Of a stretch of DNA of 64,000 nt, positions 41,894 through 53,190 are shown one piece after another. Location: contig NC_037670.1 of NCBI RefSeq assembly GCF_003255815.1, forward strand, positions 29,620,981 to 29,684,980, read 5' to 3'. Source of the DNA: Theropithecus gelada. Taxonomy: Eukaryota; Chordata; Mammalia; Primates; Cercopithecidae. Each line of letters starts with the position of its first letter. The first letter of the stretch is position 1. The position numbers were made by a program, and so were the translations under genes. Under the pieces are notes generated by a model. The model had not been told where the DNA came from and ran no database searches. It worked only from the letters and a program-made list of their open reading frames with translations.

Positions 41894-42562
41894 AGAAGTT
41901 GAGGCAAGTGGGATCTCTCACAAGCTGTGCACTCTTTGTTCTGCTGTGGTACGAAGTGGAGTACCCATAACATCTGCACTTCCCTGGGGCCACAGCTTTG
42001 TGCTGTTCAGTCCTCTCATTAGAAAGCCATATTTTGGCATGTGGGTTAGGGGCATGTTTGAAACTGGTTGTTTTCAATTCTTTTCCCTTCCCCCTGCCCC
42101 TTCATTCTTCTCTTACAGCACAAAAATAATGTTGAAAAAGCCCCAAAGCTTTAAAAATAAGGTACAGAGCCGGGACTGGGGATGTGGCTGTCCCTTTGGG
42201 CACACGTGTGTGATGGTGTTTGGATAATGTTACACACCGTATGTGTCAGGCTGCAGAGCTCAGAAACAATGAGGTAAACCAGGAACACACTTGGGACTGC
42301 CACACGTTTCTCTCTGTGGTTTTCTGATCCAAAGAGTATTTAATTGAACATTTAGGTCCTTTCCTTAATTTGTTGATACGAGAACAAATGTTGACAAAAA
42401 GAATTCTCTTTTTTTTAAGGGGGAAGTTTGCTAACATTTATACATCCTGTCAGTTTTATCTGTACATGTTTGTAGCTCTGTGACTTGGAAAATTAAAGAC
42501 TCTCTCTATTTCAATTATGCAGAGTAAGTTATTTTAATTTTCTTGAGGATCATGTCGTTACA
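41894..42562. other. Unassigned sequence
   Basis: No repeat or gene recognised. Confidence 0.4.
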
Positions 42563-42575
42563 CATTCTCCAAACC

Positions 42576-42873
42576 TTTTTTGGTTTTTTTTTGTGAGAGA
42601 GTCTTCCTCTGTCACTTAGGCTGGAGTGCAGTGGCGTGATCTTGGCTTGCTGCAACCTCCGTCTCCTGGGTTCAAGCCATTCTCCTGCCTCAGCCTCCTG
42701 AGTAACTGGGATTACAGGTTCCTGCCACCACACCTGGCTAATTTTTGTATTTTTAGCAGAGACGGGGTTTCACCATGTTGGCCAGGCTAATCTCAAACTC
42801 CTGGCCTCAGGTGATCTGGCTGCCTCGGCCTCTCAAAGTGCTGGGATTAGCGCATGAGCCACTGTGCCCAGCC
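42576..42873 (-). mobile_element. Alu (AluS-like)
   Basis: Antisense Alu. Flanks CATTCTCCA (42563-42571) and CATTTTCCA (42876-42884) suggest a target duplication with one change. Confidence 0.94.
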
Positions 42874-42964
42874 TGCATTTTCCAGATCTTTTAAGGACAG
42901 TCCCAAAACACCAGTGACTCTGTTGGGTTGTAAAATGAGAAAATAATACAAATTTCATTTTCTA

Positions 42965-43048
42965 TTTTCTTTCTTTCTTTCCTCCCTCCCTCCCTTCCTT
43001 CTTGTCTGCCTTCCTGCCTGTCTTTCTCTCATTCTCTCTATTTTTGGG
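42965..43048 (+). repeat. Pyrimidine-rich (TTTC/CCTT)n
   Basis: Low-complexity CT-rich stretch with TGCC interruptions near its end. Confidence 0.85.
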
Positions 43049-43049
43049 T

Positions 43050-45079
43050 AAGATCCAGTTCCAAAACCACTTTAGGTCAAGTATGTCTTTATACTCTCAG
43101 AAGCTCTCCGGGGAATAAAGGATGTCTTTCTCTGAGACATGTAACGTCTTCCAAACCAGCATAAGACGTCCCCGCCGTGGGTGCTGTGGCGTCTCCCAGG
43201 CCTATTGCACCTCTTGCCTCATGCCATCTTGTGTCCTGTCTGTGAGAGGGGTAAGGGACAGACAGTCTTATGGGAATCCACTTTATGGAAGAGGGAAGCA
43301 AATTTCAGAGAGATCCAGCAGTTTTCTAAAGCTTCCCAGCCCACTGTTACACTCCTGCTGTTTTCATTTGGATTCCTCCAGAAGCCCACTCTGAGACAAA
43401 GATTCTGATGAAAATTATTTATTTGGGAAGTGATACCAGCAAACATTGTTAGGGGAGTGAGGAAGGGGAGAAAGGTGGTAAAAAAAAAAAAAAAAAAAGG
43501 GTTATCAAGCTAGTTACTGCTGTGGGAAATGAGCTTAGTTCTCTGGGGACTCTGGGGACCGTGAAGAACAACCAGGGCTGGGCTCCTCAGCTCCCATCGT
43601 CACCGCTTGAAGCTGCTTCCAGGGGTGTGAACACTGCAACACCTCCATGATTCACTGTGTGCACAGGCCAACTGTGGCCTCAAGGCTAGAAAAAGACCTC
43701 AGTGAAAGGAGCATCTTGAAGGGCTTTTTGCAGAGCAGAGGATATTGATGGGACATTGACAGCATCTGCTGCACCTGACTTCCAGATTCCTTATCTGGTT
43801 TTGTCCTGCTTTCCCATATCCTTTGGTGTGCAGTCCAGATGTTGGAGGCACAGGGTAGGAGAGAGGAGAGGTGGAGATCATAGGGTGGGAGTGAGCTTTG
43901 GCAAATTTTCTTAATATCATACGTAATGCTTGGGAAGAGAGATGCTGCATCACAGCATGTCTCAAAAATAATTTGAATTTGACAAATGAATTGACAAACG
44001 AATACATTCACCTCATTTTATGATACCTATGCTTGTGGACAGGACCAGTGGTGTGGCTTGTGGATTTCCTTCCATATTGCTAGTTAACTTTCCATGTACG
44101 GATATACATAGTTAAACTCATAAATGTTAGCATTAGAAGGGAACTCAAAAAATTGCCTGGTCCTGCAATAAGACAAGAATTTCCCTTATTTTGCAAATGA
44201 CCCTGTGGGCTAGAAAAGTGACCTGCTCAAGAACTCATTGCACATAAACCACCTCAACCTCTTATGTCCATGTGTCCTCCCCTCCTGGGTTCTGGAGATA
44301 GACCCAACAGGAATTCCCAGCCAAATGCTCACTCTCTCCATGGCTTTGCCTTCTTTCCTGCATCTTCAGTTCTATTATCAGCTCCCTTCCCTTGCTTCTG
44401 AACCCTGACTTGATTGGCCTGGAGCTCACCAATTAAGGATTGCAAGCTAAAAGTTCCTTCCACCCAGTGGTGTGATGTAAAGGTCTAACAACTGGCTCTC
44501 CCGAGGTGGAGATAAAAGAGATCCCTGATTTTTGGCATTTACTGATTTCCATGATAAATACTCCAACCATGGCTGATTTTGAGCCCCTGACAGAATGTCA
44601 CTAAGCGGAGTTCAGATGTGTACACTTGGCACCTGTGCAAACCTGCTCCAATGTACCACCGCCCCCAGTCCCGCAAAACTCCAGAACTCCAAAACTCATG
44701 GAGTCTAGGAGCTCAAATGCCCACCAAACTGAGATGCCTCCTAGCCGCAAACACCTACAGTTCCTGAGCTTTCTATCACCCAGATCTCCTTCCTTGCAGC
44801 TTCACCATTCCCAATCCCTCTCCCCTCCAGCACTTCCAGATGGGGGCTTGGTCCTTTCAACGCGTCCACTGATGGCAGCTGCCCCTGGGGAGGGGGAAGA
44901 GGTGAGGAGTCTTCTATCTCCCTCCTACCATGTGGTGATCAGTGGATCTGCCTGTCAGCTTTGTCTCCTCCAGCCCATTTGTTGTCTGCTGAGGCACGTA
45001 GACCCCCCCCCAAATCTTCCTGCAAGGTATGTCTTTGTTCACTGGAATAGCACTGAAATGTGGTGGAGGTGATGCTGAC
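43050..45079. other. Unassigned sequence
   Basis: About 2 kb. Holds a pure A19 run at 43480-43498 with no recognisable retroelement upstream, and a possible MIR-like piece at 44120-44240 ('ttttgcaaatgaccctgtgg'). No exon is recognised; the 148-codon plus frame at 44626-45072 is low in informative features. Confidence 0.4.
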
Positions 45080-45380
45080 TCTGCTCCTACTTTCTATTTA
45101 ACTCTATGGGCTCCTTGCATTTACAGCCAGGCCCAGGCCCAGAACACCTCCTCAAGGAAGCCTTCTGTGACTTCCCCAGGGTTTGTTGTTGCTGTCACAG
45201 ACTCACGTTCCTTTCCAACGGAGCCTCTTCCTTATTCGTTAATGTGATGATTTAATTGACTGTCTCCTGCACTAAGCTCTGAGAGAGAAGAGCCTGTATC
45301 CATTTGGGCTCACTGGGGTGTCATCGGGCCCTAGCACAGATAGTAGGCATTCAATAATCTTTGTGTCATGAATAAAGGAA
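45080..45380 (+). mobile_element. L2 3' end
   Basis: 'gaagccttctgtgacttcc', 'ttaattgactgtctcctgc', 'ctaagctctgagagagaag', 'ggccctagcacagatagtag' and 'gcattcaataatctttgtg' are the L2 3' terminus in sense. Confidence 0.75.
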
Positions 45381-45404
45381 CTGAACTGGGGTGTTAGGGC
45401 TCTC

Positions 45405-46042
45405 AAGCAACCATTGTTCTCAAGCTTGCCTGAATATTAGAACAGTCAGGGATGCTTCTTTTTTTTTTTTTTAGACAGAGTCTCCCTCTGTCACCCAGGC
45501 TGGAGTGCAGTGGTGTGGTCTAAGCTCACTGTAACCTCTGCCTCCTGGGTGCAAGCGATTCTCCTGTCTCAGCTTCCTGAGCAGCTGGGATTACAGGCGT
45601 GCACCACCATGCCTGGTTAATTTTTGTGTTTTTAGTAGAGACAGGATTTTGCCATGTTGGCCAGGCTGGTCTCAAACTCCTGGCCTCAAGTGATCTGCCT
45701 ACCTTGGCCTCCCAAAGTGCTGGGATTACAGGTGTGAGCCACTATACCCAGCTGGGTGCATAAAAACAAAAAAACAAAAAAACAAAAAAACATGCTGGTC
45801 TGGGGCAGGTCTCTAGCATGTGCAGTTTGTAAAAGCTCCCAAGGTGATTCTGATGTGCACTGGGGTGAGATCACTGCTCTTGAGGAAGGGCTCTGGGGAA
45901 TGTTTAGAGAGTGGTTTTCCTACTTAACTTCCATATCAAGACCACACTGTATCACGGTATCTTTGAGGTTGGACCCATGCATAGGTATTTTAAAAACATC
46001 TCTAGGTAGCTTTAATATGCAAAGTTGAGAACCACTGCAAAA
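45405..46042. mobile_element. MER5A-like hAT elements, one split by an Alu
   Basis: Left piece 'tgttctcaagcttgcctga' (45410-45457) continues after the Alu as 'ggtgattctgatgtgcactg' (to about 45870). A second copy follows from 'gtggttttcctacttaac' to the terminal 'gttgagaaccactgc' (about 45910-46042). Non-autonomous Charlie-group remnants. Confidence 0.6.
45458..45752 (-). mobile_element. Alu (AluS-like)
   Basis: Poly(T) and a complete antisense body, inserted into the MER5A-like element. (CAAAAAAA)n follows at 45767-45791. Confidence 0.95.
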
Positions 46043-46044
46043 CG

Positions 46045-46800
46045 TCTTATTTCTCTTAAGCTTTCCCTCTTTCTCTCTGACACCGGGTAGATTAGATGAC
46101 TGTTCAGAAATATTTGCCCCTTTCCCCTCCCCCATAGCTGCCCTGCCATTTGGCTTTGGGTGTGCCTATGGAATTTGGGTGGCTTTGTGGCTTTGGCTAA
46201 CGGACTATTAGTGGACCCAACTCAGTTAGAGACCTTGGAAAGTACTTGTGGGGTTGGGCTCTCTCCCCTTGTGCTTCTGCCAATGCCATGAAAGGAACAT
46301 GTCCAGTCAGCCAGTGGGTCCAGGAGGATGAGAGACACCAGGATCAGAGGCGCCCAGTCCAGATCAGCCAAGACCAAGCCAGCCCTGTAAATATGCAGAT
46401 ACACGGGTGATGATAAATGACTGCTATTTAATGCCACTGAGGTTTTGGTTCATTACACAGCAATAGCAAATGGAAACATCAACTTTTCCATGATAGTTTA
46501 AATATTCACCTGGACTAAGTAGGTGGTCAGTTCACTTTTGCAGAGCTTTTATAACATTAATTTCTTCACTGTTTCTCCAAGAAAATAAAGATTACAAGAG
46601 GAGAGAATTTCAACTAGTTTACCTCCAACTCACACTTTTGTGCATCCCATAAGTCATGTTGGATAACCCTGTGTTTATCCAACATGACTGTGTGAACTTG
46701 GGCAAAGAGGATCACAGGATTACAGAACTGGCACTATCTAAGTGAGATGTCATGGTTATCACACTGGTACTTTTTTTATTTAATGATTGTTAAAATTTTT
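46045..46800. other. Unassigned sequence, faint old repeat
   Basis: 46100-46470 resembles an old LTR-like repeat ('gccactgaggttttggttca') that I cannot name. The perfect hairpin at 46652-46689 is in this stretch. Confidence 0.4.
46652..46689. repeat. Perfect 15-bp hairpin
   Basis: AGTCATGTTGGATAA (46652-46666) is exactly complementary in reverse to TTATCCAACATGACT (46675-46689), around an 8-nt loop (CCCTGTGT). Not part of any repeat I recognise. Confidence 0.95.
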
Positions 46801-46814
46801 ATTACTTATTCATT

Positions 46815-46943
46815 TTTAATTGTTTTAGAGATAGGGCCTTGCTATGTTGCCCAGGCTGGCCTCGAACTCCTGGCCTCAAGCAATCCTCTTGCATCAGCCT
46901 CCCATGTAGGTGGGATTGCAGTTACAGGTCACCATGCCCAGCC
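46815..46943 (-). mobile_element. FLAM (free left Alu monomer)
   Basis: T-rich lead, 'gagatagggccttgctatg', 'ttgcccaggctggcctcg' and 'caccatgcccagcc'; a single arm with a small rearrangement in the head ('gattgcagttacagg'). Confidence 0.82.
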
Positions 46944-46944
46944 A

Positions 46945-47690
46945 CACTGGTACTTTACATAGTCATAGCTCTATAATGGCATCAATATGACCCCAATGTG
47001 TTTAAACAATAAGGCTCCTCTTCCTTGTATGAGCACCAATCACTCATATATTTGTGTTTTACCCGCGTTCCAAACTAAAGGGCATGGTTAATCAGGACCT
47101 TCATTAATTTTGCTGGAGTATATTTATCTGTAGATTGTTGACAAAATGATTTAACTTTCACTTTATTGTGTCAGATACTATTGACAATTCCTTCTCCCCA
47201 AATACGAGTAGAATGAAATAAAGACTCCAAGTCACATACAGACACTTTTATATTTTACCTCCCTGGTGAACTCGATGTACAAAGTCCTTTCCACCCAGAC
47301 TGAGGGAGTGTGTCTGATGAGGACCTGGGTTGGGTCTTTGCAGCTGTCATTTGGCTTGATGTAGCATCTCCTGGACAAACTGGATAGCTGTATCTCAGCT
47401 CCCAAATGGGCTAATCGCAACTTGGTGCCCACAGAGGGGTAAGGGTAGGCTCTGGGGTGGGGTTCTATGAACTCCCTGAGCTTGAAGGCAAAAACGCGTG
47501 TATGAGTATGCAGTCACACATACATGTATGTACTATTCTGGGAAGAAGATTCGTGGTTTTCATTAGAGCCTCAAAGAGATCAGTGACCTCCTAACCACCA
47601 CTCCTGTGGAAAGTGCGACGCAAAGGGGACTCCTACCCTCTAAGCAATATGACACTTCCACTCCTGTAAGTCCAGAGGCTCTGAAGATGA
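46945..47690. other. Unassigned sequence
   Basis: No repeat or gene recognised. Confidence 0.4.
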
Positions 47691-47694
47691 GGCA

Positions 47695-47855
47695 TAACAC
47701 CAGCAATGACAATTACTGAGCACTGACCGTGCTAGGCATGTGAGCTGATCGATGTGCATCGCCTCTGTAGGAATGCCATTTTATAGATGGACACTCTGAT
47801 GTTTGGAAACCAGGACCATCTGACCCCCAGCTCAAGTTCGTAACCATTATGCATA
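47695..47855 (+). mobile_element. MIR SINE
   Basis: 'gcaatgacaattactgagca', 'accgtgctaggcatg', 'attttatagatggacactc' and 'ctcaagttcgtaaccat' follow the MIR order. Confidence 0.7.
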
Positions 47856-47862
47856 CAGCCTC

Positions 47863-48225
47863 TTTGTTAGTGTGTTTTCATGCTGTGGATAGAGACATGC
47901 CCAGACTGGGTACTTTATAAAGAAAAAGAGGTTCAGTGGACTCACAGTTCCACATGGCTGCAGAGGCCTCACAGTCATGGTGGAAGGCTAAAAAGGCACT
48001 TCTTACACGGTGGCAGCAAGAGAGAAAATGGGAGCCAAGCAAAAGGGGAAACCCCTTCTAAAACCATCAGATCTCGTGAGACTTATTCACTACCATGAGA
48101 ACAGTATGGGGGAACCGCCCCCGTGATTCAATTGTCTCCCACCGGCTTCCTCCCACAACACGTGGGAATTATGAGAGCTACACTTCGAGATGAGATTTGG
48201 GTGGGGACACAGTCAAACCATATTA
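47863..48225 (-). mobile_element. MSTA solo LTR with perfect target duplication
   Basis: Antisense MSTA from TTTGTTAGTGTGTTTTCATG to 'cagtcaaaccatatta', with 'gagatctgatgg'-equivalent 'ccatcagatctcgtgagac'. GCCTC flanks both ends (47858-47862 and 48226-48230). Confidence 0.9.
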
Positions 48226-48230
48226 GCCTC

Positions 48231-48564
48231 CAACACAAGAGCCCCAGAACACACAATACTGGCCCCCAAAGAGATCATACACCAATTGAAACGTGACAAC
48301 AGCTTGCAATCTAAATACCAGTCTGCCATATTCAATTGCACTCCCCCAAATTAAAGGGGGGGAAATGTAAGAAAAGGATGTGACAGATCCAAAGTTGTCT
48401 GTTCTGAGGACACCAGTGCCAGGTCTATTTATGAACCTAGAGTTTGGGAGAAATATCTCCCATTGTGGAACTCCTGTGTTAAAACCATGCTTGGGCTCAG
48501 CAATTAGGTGCAATATCTCTTTTTTGGTGCTAAGAATTTTACAACTCCCTCACAGATGATTTTT
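48231..48564. other. Unassigned sequence
   Basis: A 96-codon minus frame (48223-48513) overlaps the LTR edge and has no recognisable relatives. Confidence 0.35.
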
Positions 48565-48579
48565 AAAAACTGTGGTGAG

Positions 48580-48865
48580 GGCTGGGTGCCGTGGCTCACG
48601 CCTGTAATCCCAGCACTTTGGGAGGCGGAGGCGGGTAGATCATGAGGTCAGGAGATCGAGACCATTCAGGCTAACACGGTGAAACCCCATCTCTACTAAA
48701 AATACAAAAAAATTAGCCGGGCGCCTGTAGTCCCAGCTACTAGGGAGGCTGAGGCAGGAGAATGGCGTGAACCCAGGAGGCGGAGCTTGCAGTGAGCCAA
48801 GACTGTGCCACTGCACTCCAGCCTGGGCGACAGAGCAAGACTCAGTCTCAAATAAATAAATAAAT
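48580..48865 (+). mobile_element. AluY with small internal deletion
   Basis: Young Alu between AAAAACTGTGGTGAG (48565-48579) and AAAAACCGTGGTGAG (48866-48880). The 'gtggtggcggg' stretch after 'tagccgggc' is deleted. Confidence 0.95.
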
Positions 48866-48880
48866 AAAAACCGTGGTGAG

Positions 48881-49684
48881 CACAGGCTTCCTATGAATCT
48901 ACTGTGTATGTAATGATAAGTTTAGGATGGGAGGAAAGAGACTTTGGTGATGCACTCAGACACTCCACCGCAAAAAATCCTGCTCTGTAGGGAAATATCC
49001 ACCACCATGCAGCCACCTCTTTTCCTGGAAGAGGCCATGTGAACTGCTCCTGTCTGCTGTGGCAGGAAGTGAGTCTCAGGTTGCCACCTGCCACCTGCCT
49101 GGGTCCCACCCCAGGTTCCAGCCTCTTAATTGGCTACCTCTTCCTATCCTTTTTCTGCATCTCCAATGTTTTCTCTCTTCCTTTCTTGATGTCCCCTTTC
49201 TGATTTCTCTCTTGGCTCAAGTCCAGTTTCCACTTGCTCTGATGAGTTGAGAACTCCAAGCAGAACCCAGACCTTTGCCAAGCAAACCTCCTATCCTCGA
49301 ACTTCCGGTGGATTCTGTCCCCCTGTCTTATTTTGTACTCCTCTGACTGCAGCAGGCACTCATTTCGAAGTCGTTTTTGGAAAGAAGTAAGTATCAATGC
49401 ATTCTGTAAATAAATAAAAGCAGCCTCCACAGGAGGCCAGGGCTCCAGGTTCTGGGCTGTCCTTCTGCCTCTGTGGAGGCCTCTGCTCATGCTGTTGGTT
49501 TCCTTGGGTCTTGTCAACCCCCAAGCCCTGCAGAAGGTTTCCCATTTTTCCCACTTCTAGCAACCAGAAAACACCTCTGAGAAGGTCTTTGGGTATCTGG
49601 GGTATGGAGTAGGGTATAAAGCACTTTCTGAGAATGCCTCTTAAGCTATGACCTCAAGAAACCAAATTTGGTTCATTCACAAAT
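48881..49684. other. Unassigned sequence
   Basis: No repeat or gene recognised. Confidence 0.4.
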
Positions 49685-49880
49685 TCATTCATTCACAATT
49701 CTTAAATCATTGAACTCGTAAATTCTATCATTCAACAAATATTTATTGAGCACCTACTATATGCCAAATCTATAGCAGGCACCAGAGTAACAGGTTTCCA
49801 AGGGGGCAATCTCTGCCTCAAAGTACTCCTGGTCTGGTTGTTTGGTTGGGGCGGTGCCTCCTCCCTGAGGCTGACACCCC
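49685..49880 (-). mobile_element. L2 3' end
   Basis: 'cattcaacaaatatttattg', 'agcacctactatatgcc' and 'gcaggcaccagagtaacagg': antisense L2 terminus. Confidence 0.78.
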
Positions 49881-49934
49881 CTGAGCTGGTTGAAAAGTGT
49901 ATGTCTCAGTGACACACAGAGCTGGCTCCATTGC

Positions 49935-50045
49935 TTGGCTCTGAGGCTTATTTGTTGAGTTCACTTGGGTGAGTCATTTCATCTCTCTGAACCCCAACTT
50001 CTCATCTGTGAAGTGAGGGGCTTAGAACCTACCTTGGAGACAAAT
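49935..50045 (-). mobile_element. MIR SINE
   Basis: 'cttgggtgagtcatttcatc', 'tctctgaaccccaacttctc' and 'atctgtgaagtgaggggc' match antisense MIR. Confidence 0.75.
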
Positions 50046-50280
50046 GGATCCCATGTGTGCAAGGCTCTTGTCCCACAGAGTGGGTGACTGAGGCTCACCA
50101 TGTCCCACGAACCTCTCCCCCACCCGGGGTCCGTTTTCATAGCTTCCATGCCCACTGCCTTCGCAAACCTCCTCTTCCTCCACTTCTCGTTTTCCTGACA
50201 CAGCCATGGTGGGACATTCTTTCCACACACCTGGCGAGGTCTTGGAGGAACATTTGCGTAGAACCTCAAGTGCCTTCCTA

Positions 50281-50385
50281 CTCTTTTCTTTTCTTTTCTT
50301 TCTTTCCTTCTTTCCTTCCTTCCTTCTTTCTTTCCTTCCTTCCTTCCCTCCCTCCCTCCCTCCCTTACTCCCTCTTTCTTCCTTC

Positions 50386-50464
<79 letters not shown>

Positions 50465-50500
50465 TTCTTCCTTCCTTCCCTCCCTCCCTCCCTCTTTCCT

Positions 50501-50580
<80 letters not shown>

Positions 50581-50683
50581 TTCTTTCTCTCTTTCTCTCT
50601 TTCTTTTCTTTCTCTCTTTCTCTCTTTCTCTCTTTCTTTCTCTTTCTTTCCTACCCCTTTTTCTTTCTTCCTACCCTACTCTT
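50281..50683 (+). repeat. Long polypyrimidine (CTTT)n microsatellite
   Basis: C and T only from 50281 to 50366 and from 50368 to 50652 (285 uninterrupted bases), mainly tandem TTTC with CCTT/CCCT patches and a CTCT-rich right end. No Alu body adjoins it. The open frames across it, Ser/Phe/Leu-rich, are meaningless. Confidence 0.98.
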
Positions 50684-50684
50684 T

Positions 50685-52356
50685 CAAACAACTTTGGTGT
50701 TCAGTGACTCAGTCCTAGGCTCTTGGGACACAAGGGGTCCCATCCTCCTGGGGGGTGGGCAGGAAGTGGTCTTGTGGCTCGTCCCCTCCCTGGCTGGAGT
50801 GTGGGCCCCACACACCTCCACAGCAAAGCAGGCCACATACATTTGCTGCAGAGCAAGGGGGATTCTCGTTGTTCCTCTCTGACCTGCCAGAGGGGCCTGT
50901 TTTTCTGAGCCTCCACAAAGTCAACTCCTCATGAGTCTTCAAAGTGCTCTTTTCCTGTGACAATGACCAATGCTTACTATACAATGACTCTTCTTAAACT
51001 GAAGCCACTCATTTAGGTGCAGGTGAACAACTTCTGCTCCCACCCCGAAGATTAAAAACCCCACTAACTATTGTGGCCACTCTGCCTGGGTTACAAGTAT
51101 GTATTTTCAATTTCCATTACAACCCTAGTTCTTCCTCCCTCCCGCCTTGCCCTCTCTCCTCATTCCCAGCCTCTCTCCAAATCCTCCCTGTTCCTCTTAG
51201 GCAGTGGCTTCCCAAATGCTTTCCAGAGGCCAGGTTGGAGGCCGAGAGAAAGGCAGATAATTAATTACAAAACCTAAATACCAACACCTCTGCTGTCATG
51301 CAAGGGTCCCCGGGGTTGGAATGCTGGGGCGCTGCCTGATGCTCCATGGTTCTGGGAGCGAGTTGGGTGAGAAGCCCCGCACTGTGGCTGTGGTTTGCTG
51401 CGCTCTCTGTTGTTGCTTTCTCTTGCGGGTGTGCATCTTCCCAGCGCTGGCAACACGTCCTGCATTGCTGCCAGTGCTTACCTGTATAGTGGTGACTTCC
51501 ACGCTTGTTCTCATTAAGAAAGGAAGCACTGCTCTCATATAGACTAACTTGGGGAACAGGACAGTGCATTGATTGAATGAGACTGAATAGGGGAGACAGA
51601 GGAGTATCTGGGCTCAGCCTCCCCTTCCTCCCAAGAAGTCAGAGTGCACTTCAGATCTCCAAATGCGAGGTCCCACTGAGGTCAGGGCCGATGTCCTGCT
51701 TATGCTTAAAAGGTGTTTTGCTGTCTTCTGCAAGACACCCAAGAGCATATCCACTAACAATTTCCATGTGGATTTCTGACTCTGCCAGCCTGCAACTACT
51801 AAATAATATGGCAGCTACAGAGCCTCACTGTTAAATATGGCAGCTACAGGTTCGAAGCCCTGCCCCTGTTCTGTGTGGTGTGGTGAAGCCTCCGAACTAC
51901 TCCTCAGAATAACATTTTTAAATGCATAAAATAAAATACTCATTAATAAAAGGAAACCAATTATATGGAAATATAATCTAAAAATATTTTACAGAAACGG
52001 ATCGGTGGTGCAGAATTATGCAGTTATTTGAAAGCACATTAAATAGCAAGATTGAGTGGCAAGTCTAACAGATAAAGTAATGAGTATAAACAGTATTTCA
52101 GGAGGTCTCCAACAATTGTAACACAACTTGAAAATGTCAGCAATTTGGACTGGTGAGGAAGGTGTGGGAACTGCAAATACCACAGCAATTTGTGCCTTAC
52201 ATTCGTAATCCAATTCAAATGTTCAGTTAGTGGGTAATGCAAATAAGGACGTAATTTCTCCCCGTGTAAGTTCAGGGACCCCATTTTCAGCAAAGCTTGC
52301 TGAAGAGGAAGGCATTAGCCTGCTGGGAGTCATGGTCCCAACGTCAGAGTCACAAA
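50685..52356. other. Unassigned sequence
   Basis: 1.7 kb with no recognised repeat. 51300-51460 is relatively CpG-rich. A 16-bp direct repeat lies at 51805-51849. Confidence 0.4.
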
Positions 52357-52368
52357 AGCTGACTTTCG

Positions 52369-52673
52369 TTTTTTCCTTTTTTTTTTTTTGAGACGGAGTT
52401 TTGCTCTTCTTGCCCAGGCTGGAGTGCAATGGCGAGACCTCGGTTCACTGCAACCTCCACCTCCCGGGTTCAAGGGATTCTCCTGCCTCAGCCTCCCGGG
52501 TAGCTGGGATTACAGGCATGCGCCACCATGCCTGGCTAATTTTTTGTATTTTTAGTAGAGATGGGGTTTCACCATATTGGACAGGCTGTTCTCAAACTAC
52601 TGACCTCAGGTGATCCACCCGCCTCGACCTCCCATAATGCTGGGATTACAAGTGTCAGCCACCACACCCAGCC
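52369..52673 (-). mobile_element. Alu (AluS-like)
   Basis: Antisense Alu between AAGCTGACTTTC (52357-52368) and AAGCTGGCTTTC (52674-52685). Confidence 0.95.
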
Positions 52674-52694
52674 AAGCTGGCTTTCTTTTATTTA

Positions 52695-53003
52695 ATTTTA
52701 TATTTTGAGACAGGGTCTTACTATATCACCCAGGCTGGAGTGCAGTGGTACAAACATGGCTCACTGCCGCCTCTACCATCTGGGCTCAAGCCATCTCCCG
52801 CCTCAGCCTCCTGAGAAACTGGGACAACAGGTGCACACCACCACACCTGGGTTATCATTATTATTATTATTATTATTATTATTTGTAGAGACGGAGTTTC
52901 ACTATGTTGCTTAGGCTGGTCAAGAACTTCTGGGTTTAAGCAATCCTCCCACCTCAGCCTCCCAAAGTGTTGGGATTATACGCATGAGCTACTACACTCA
53001 GCC
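52695..53003 (-). mobile_element. AluJ with internal (TTA)n
   Basis: Diverged antisense Alu. A (TTA)n microsatellite at 52857-52882 replaces the usual middle T-run. Confidence 0.92.
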
Positions 53004-53019
53004 TTAAAATACTAGTCTT

Positions 53020-53190
53020 AAATTCCATTCCCACCACTGGCTGCTACATGAGTCTGGGAAAGTAATAGCCTCTCTGGGTCTCAGTTTACCTGTTAGTAAA
53101 ATGGAGACAGGAATAGCGACTACCTAATAGGGTTGCTGGGAGGCATGAATGTGTGGCAAAGCCCTCTGTAAGCAGTAGAACCTCTCTGTG
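53020..53190 (-). mobile_element. MIR SINE
   Basis: 'cctctctgggtctcagttta', 'cctgttagtaaaatggagac' and 'ctaatagggttgctgggagg': well-preserved antisense MIR core. Confidence 0.85.

Noticed and set aside
43144..43169. Inverted repeat ACGTCTT ... AAGACGT
   Set aside because: Only 7-bp arms with a 12-nt spacer; expected by chance many times in 64 kb.
50057..50707. 216-codon Ser/Phe/Leu-rich frame
   Set aside because: Produced by the (CTTT)n tract, which has no stop codon in any frame of its pyrimidine strand.
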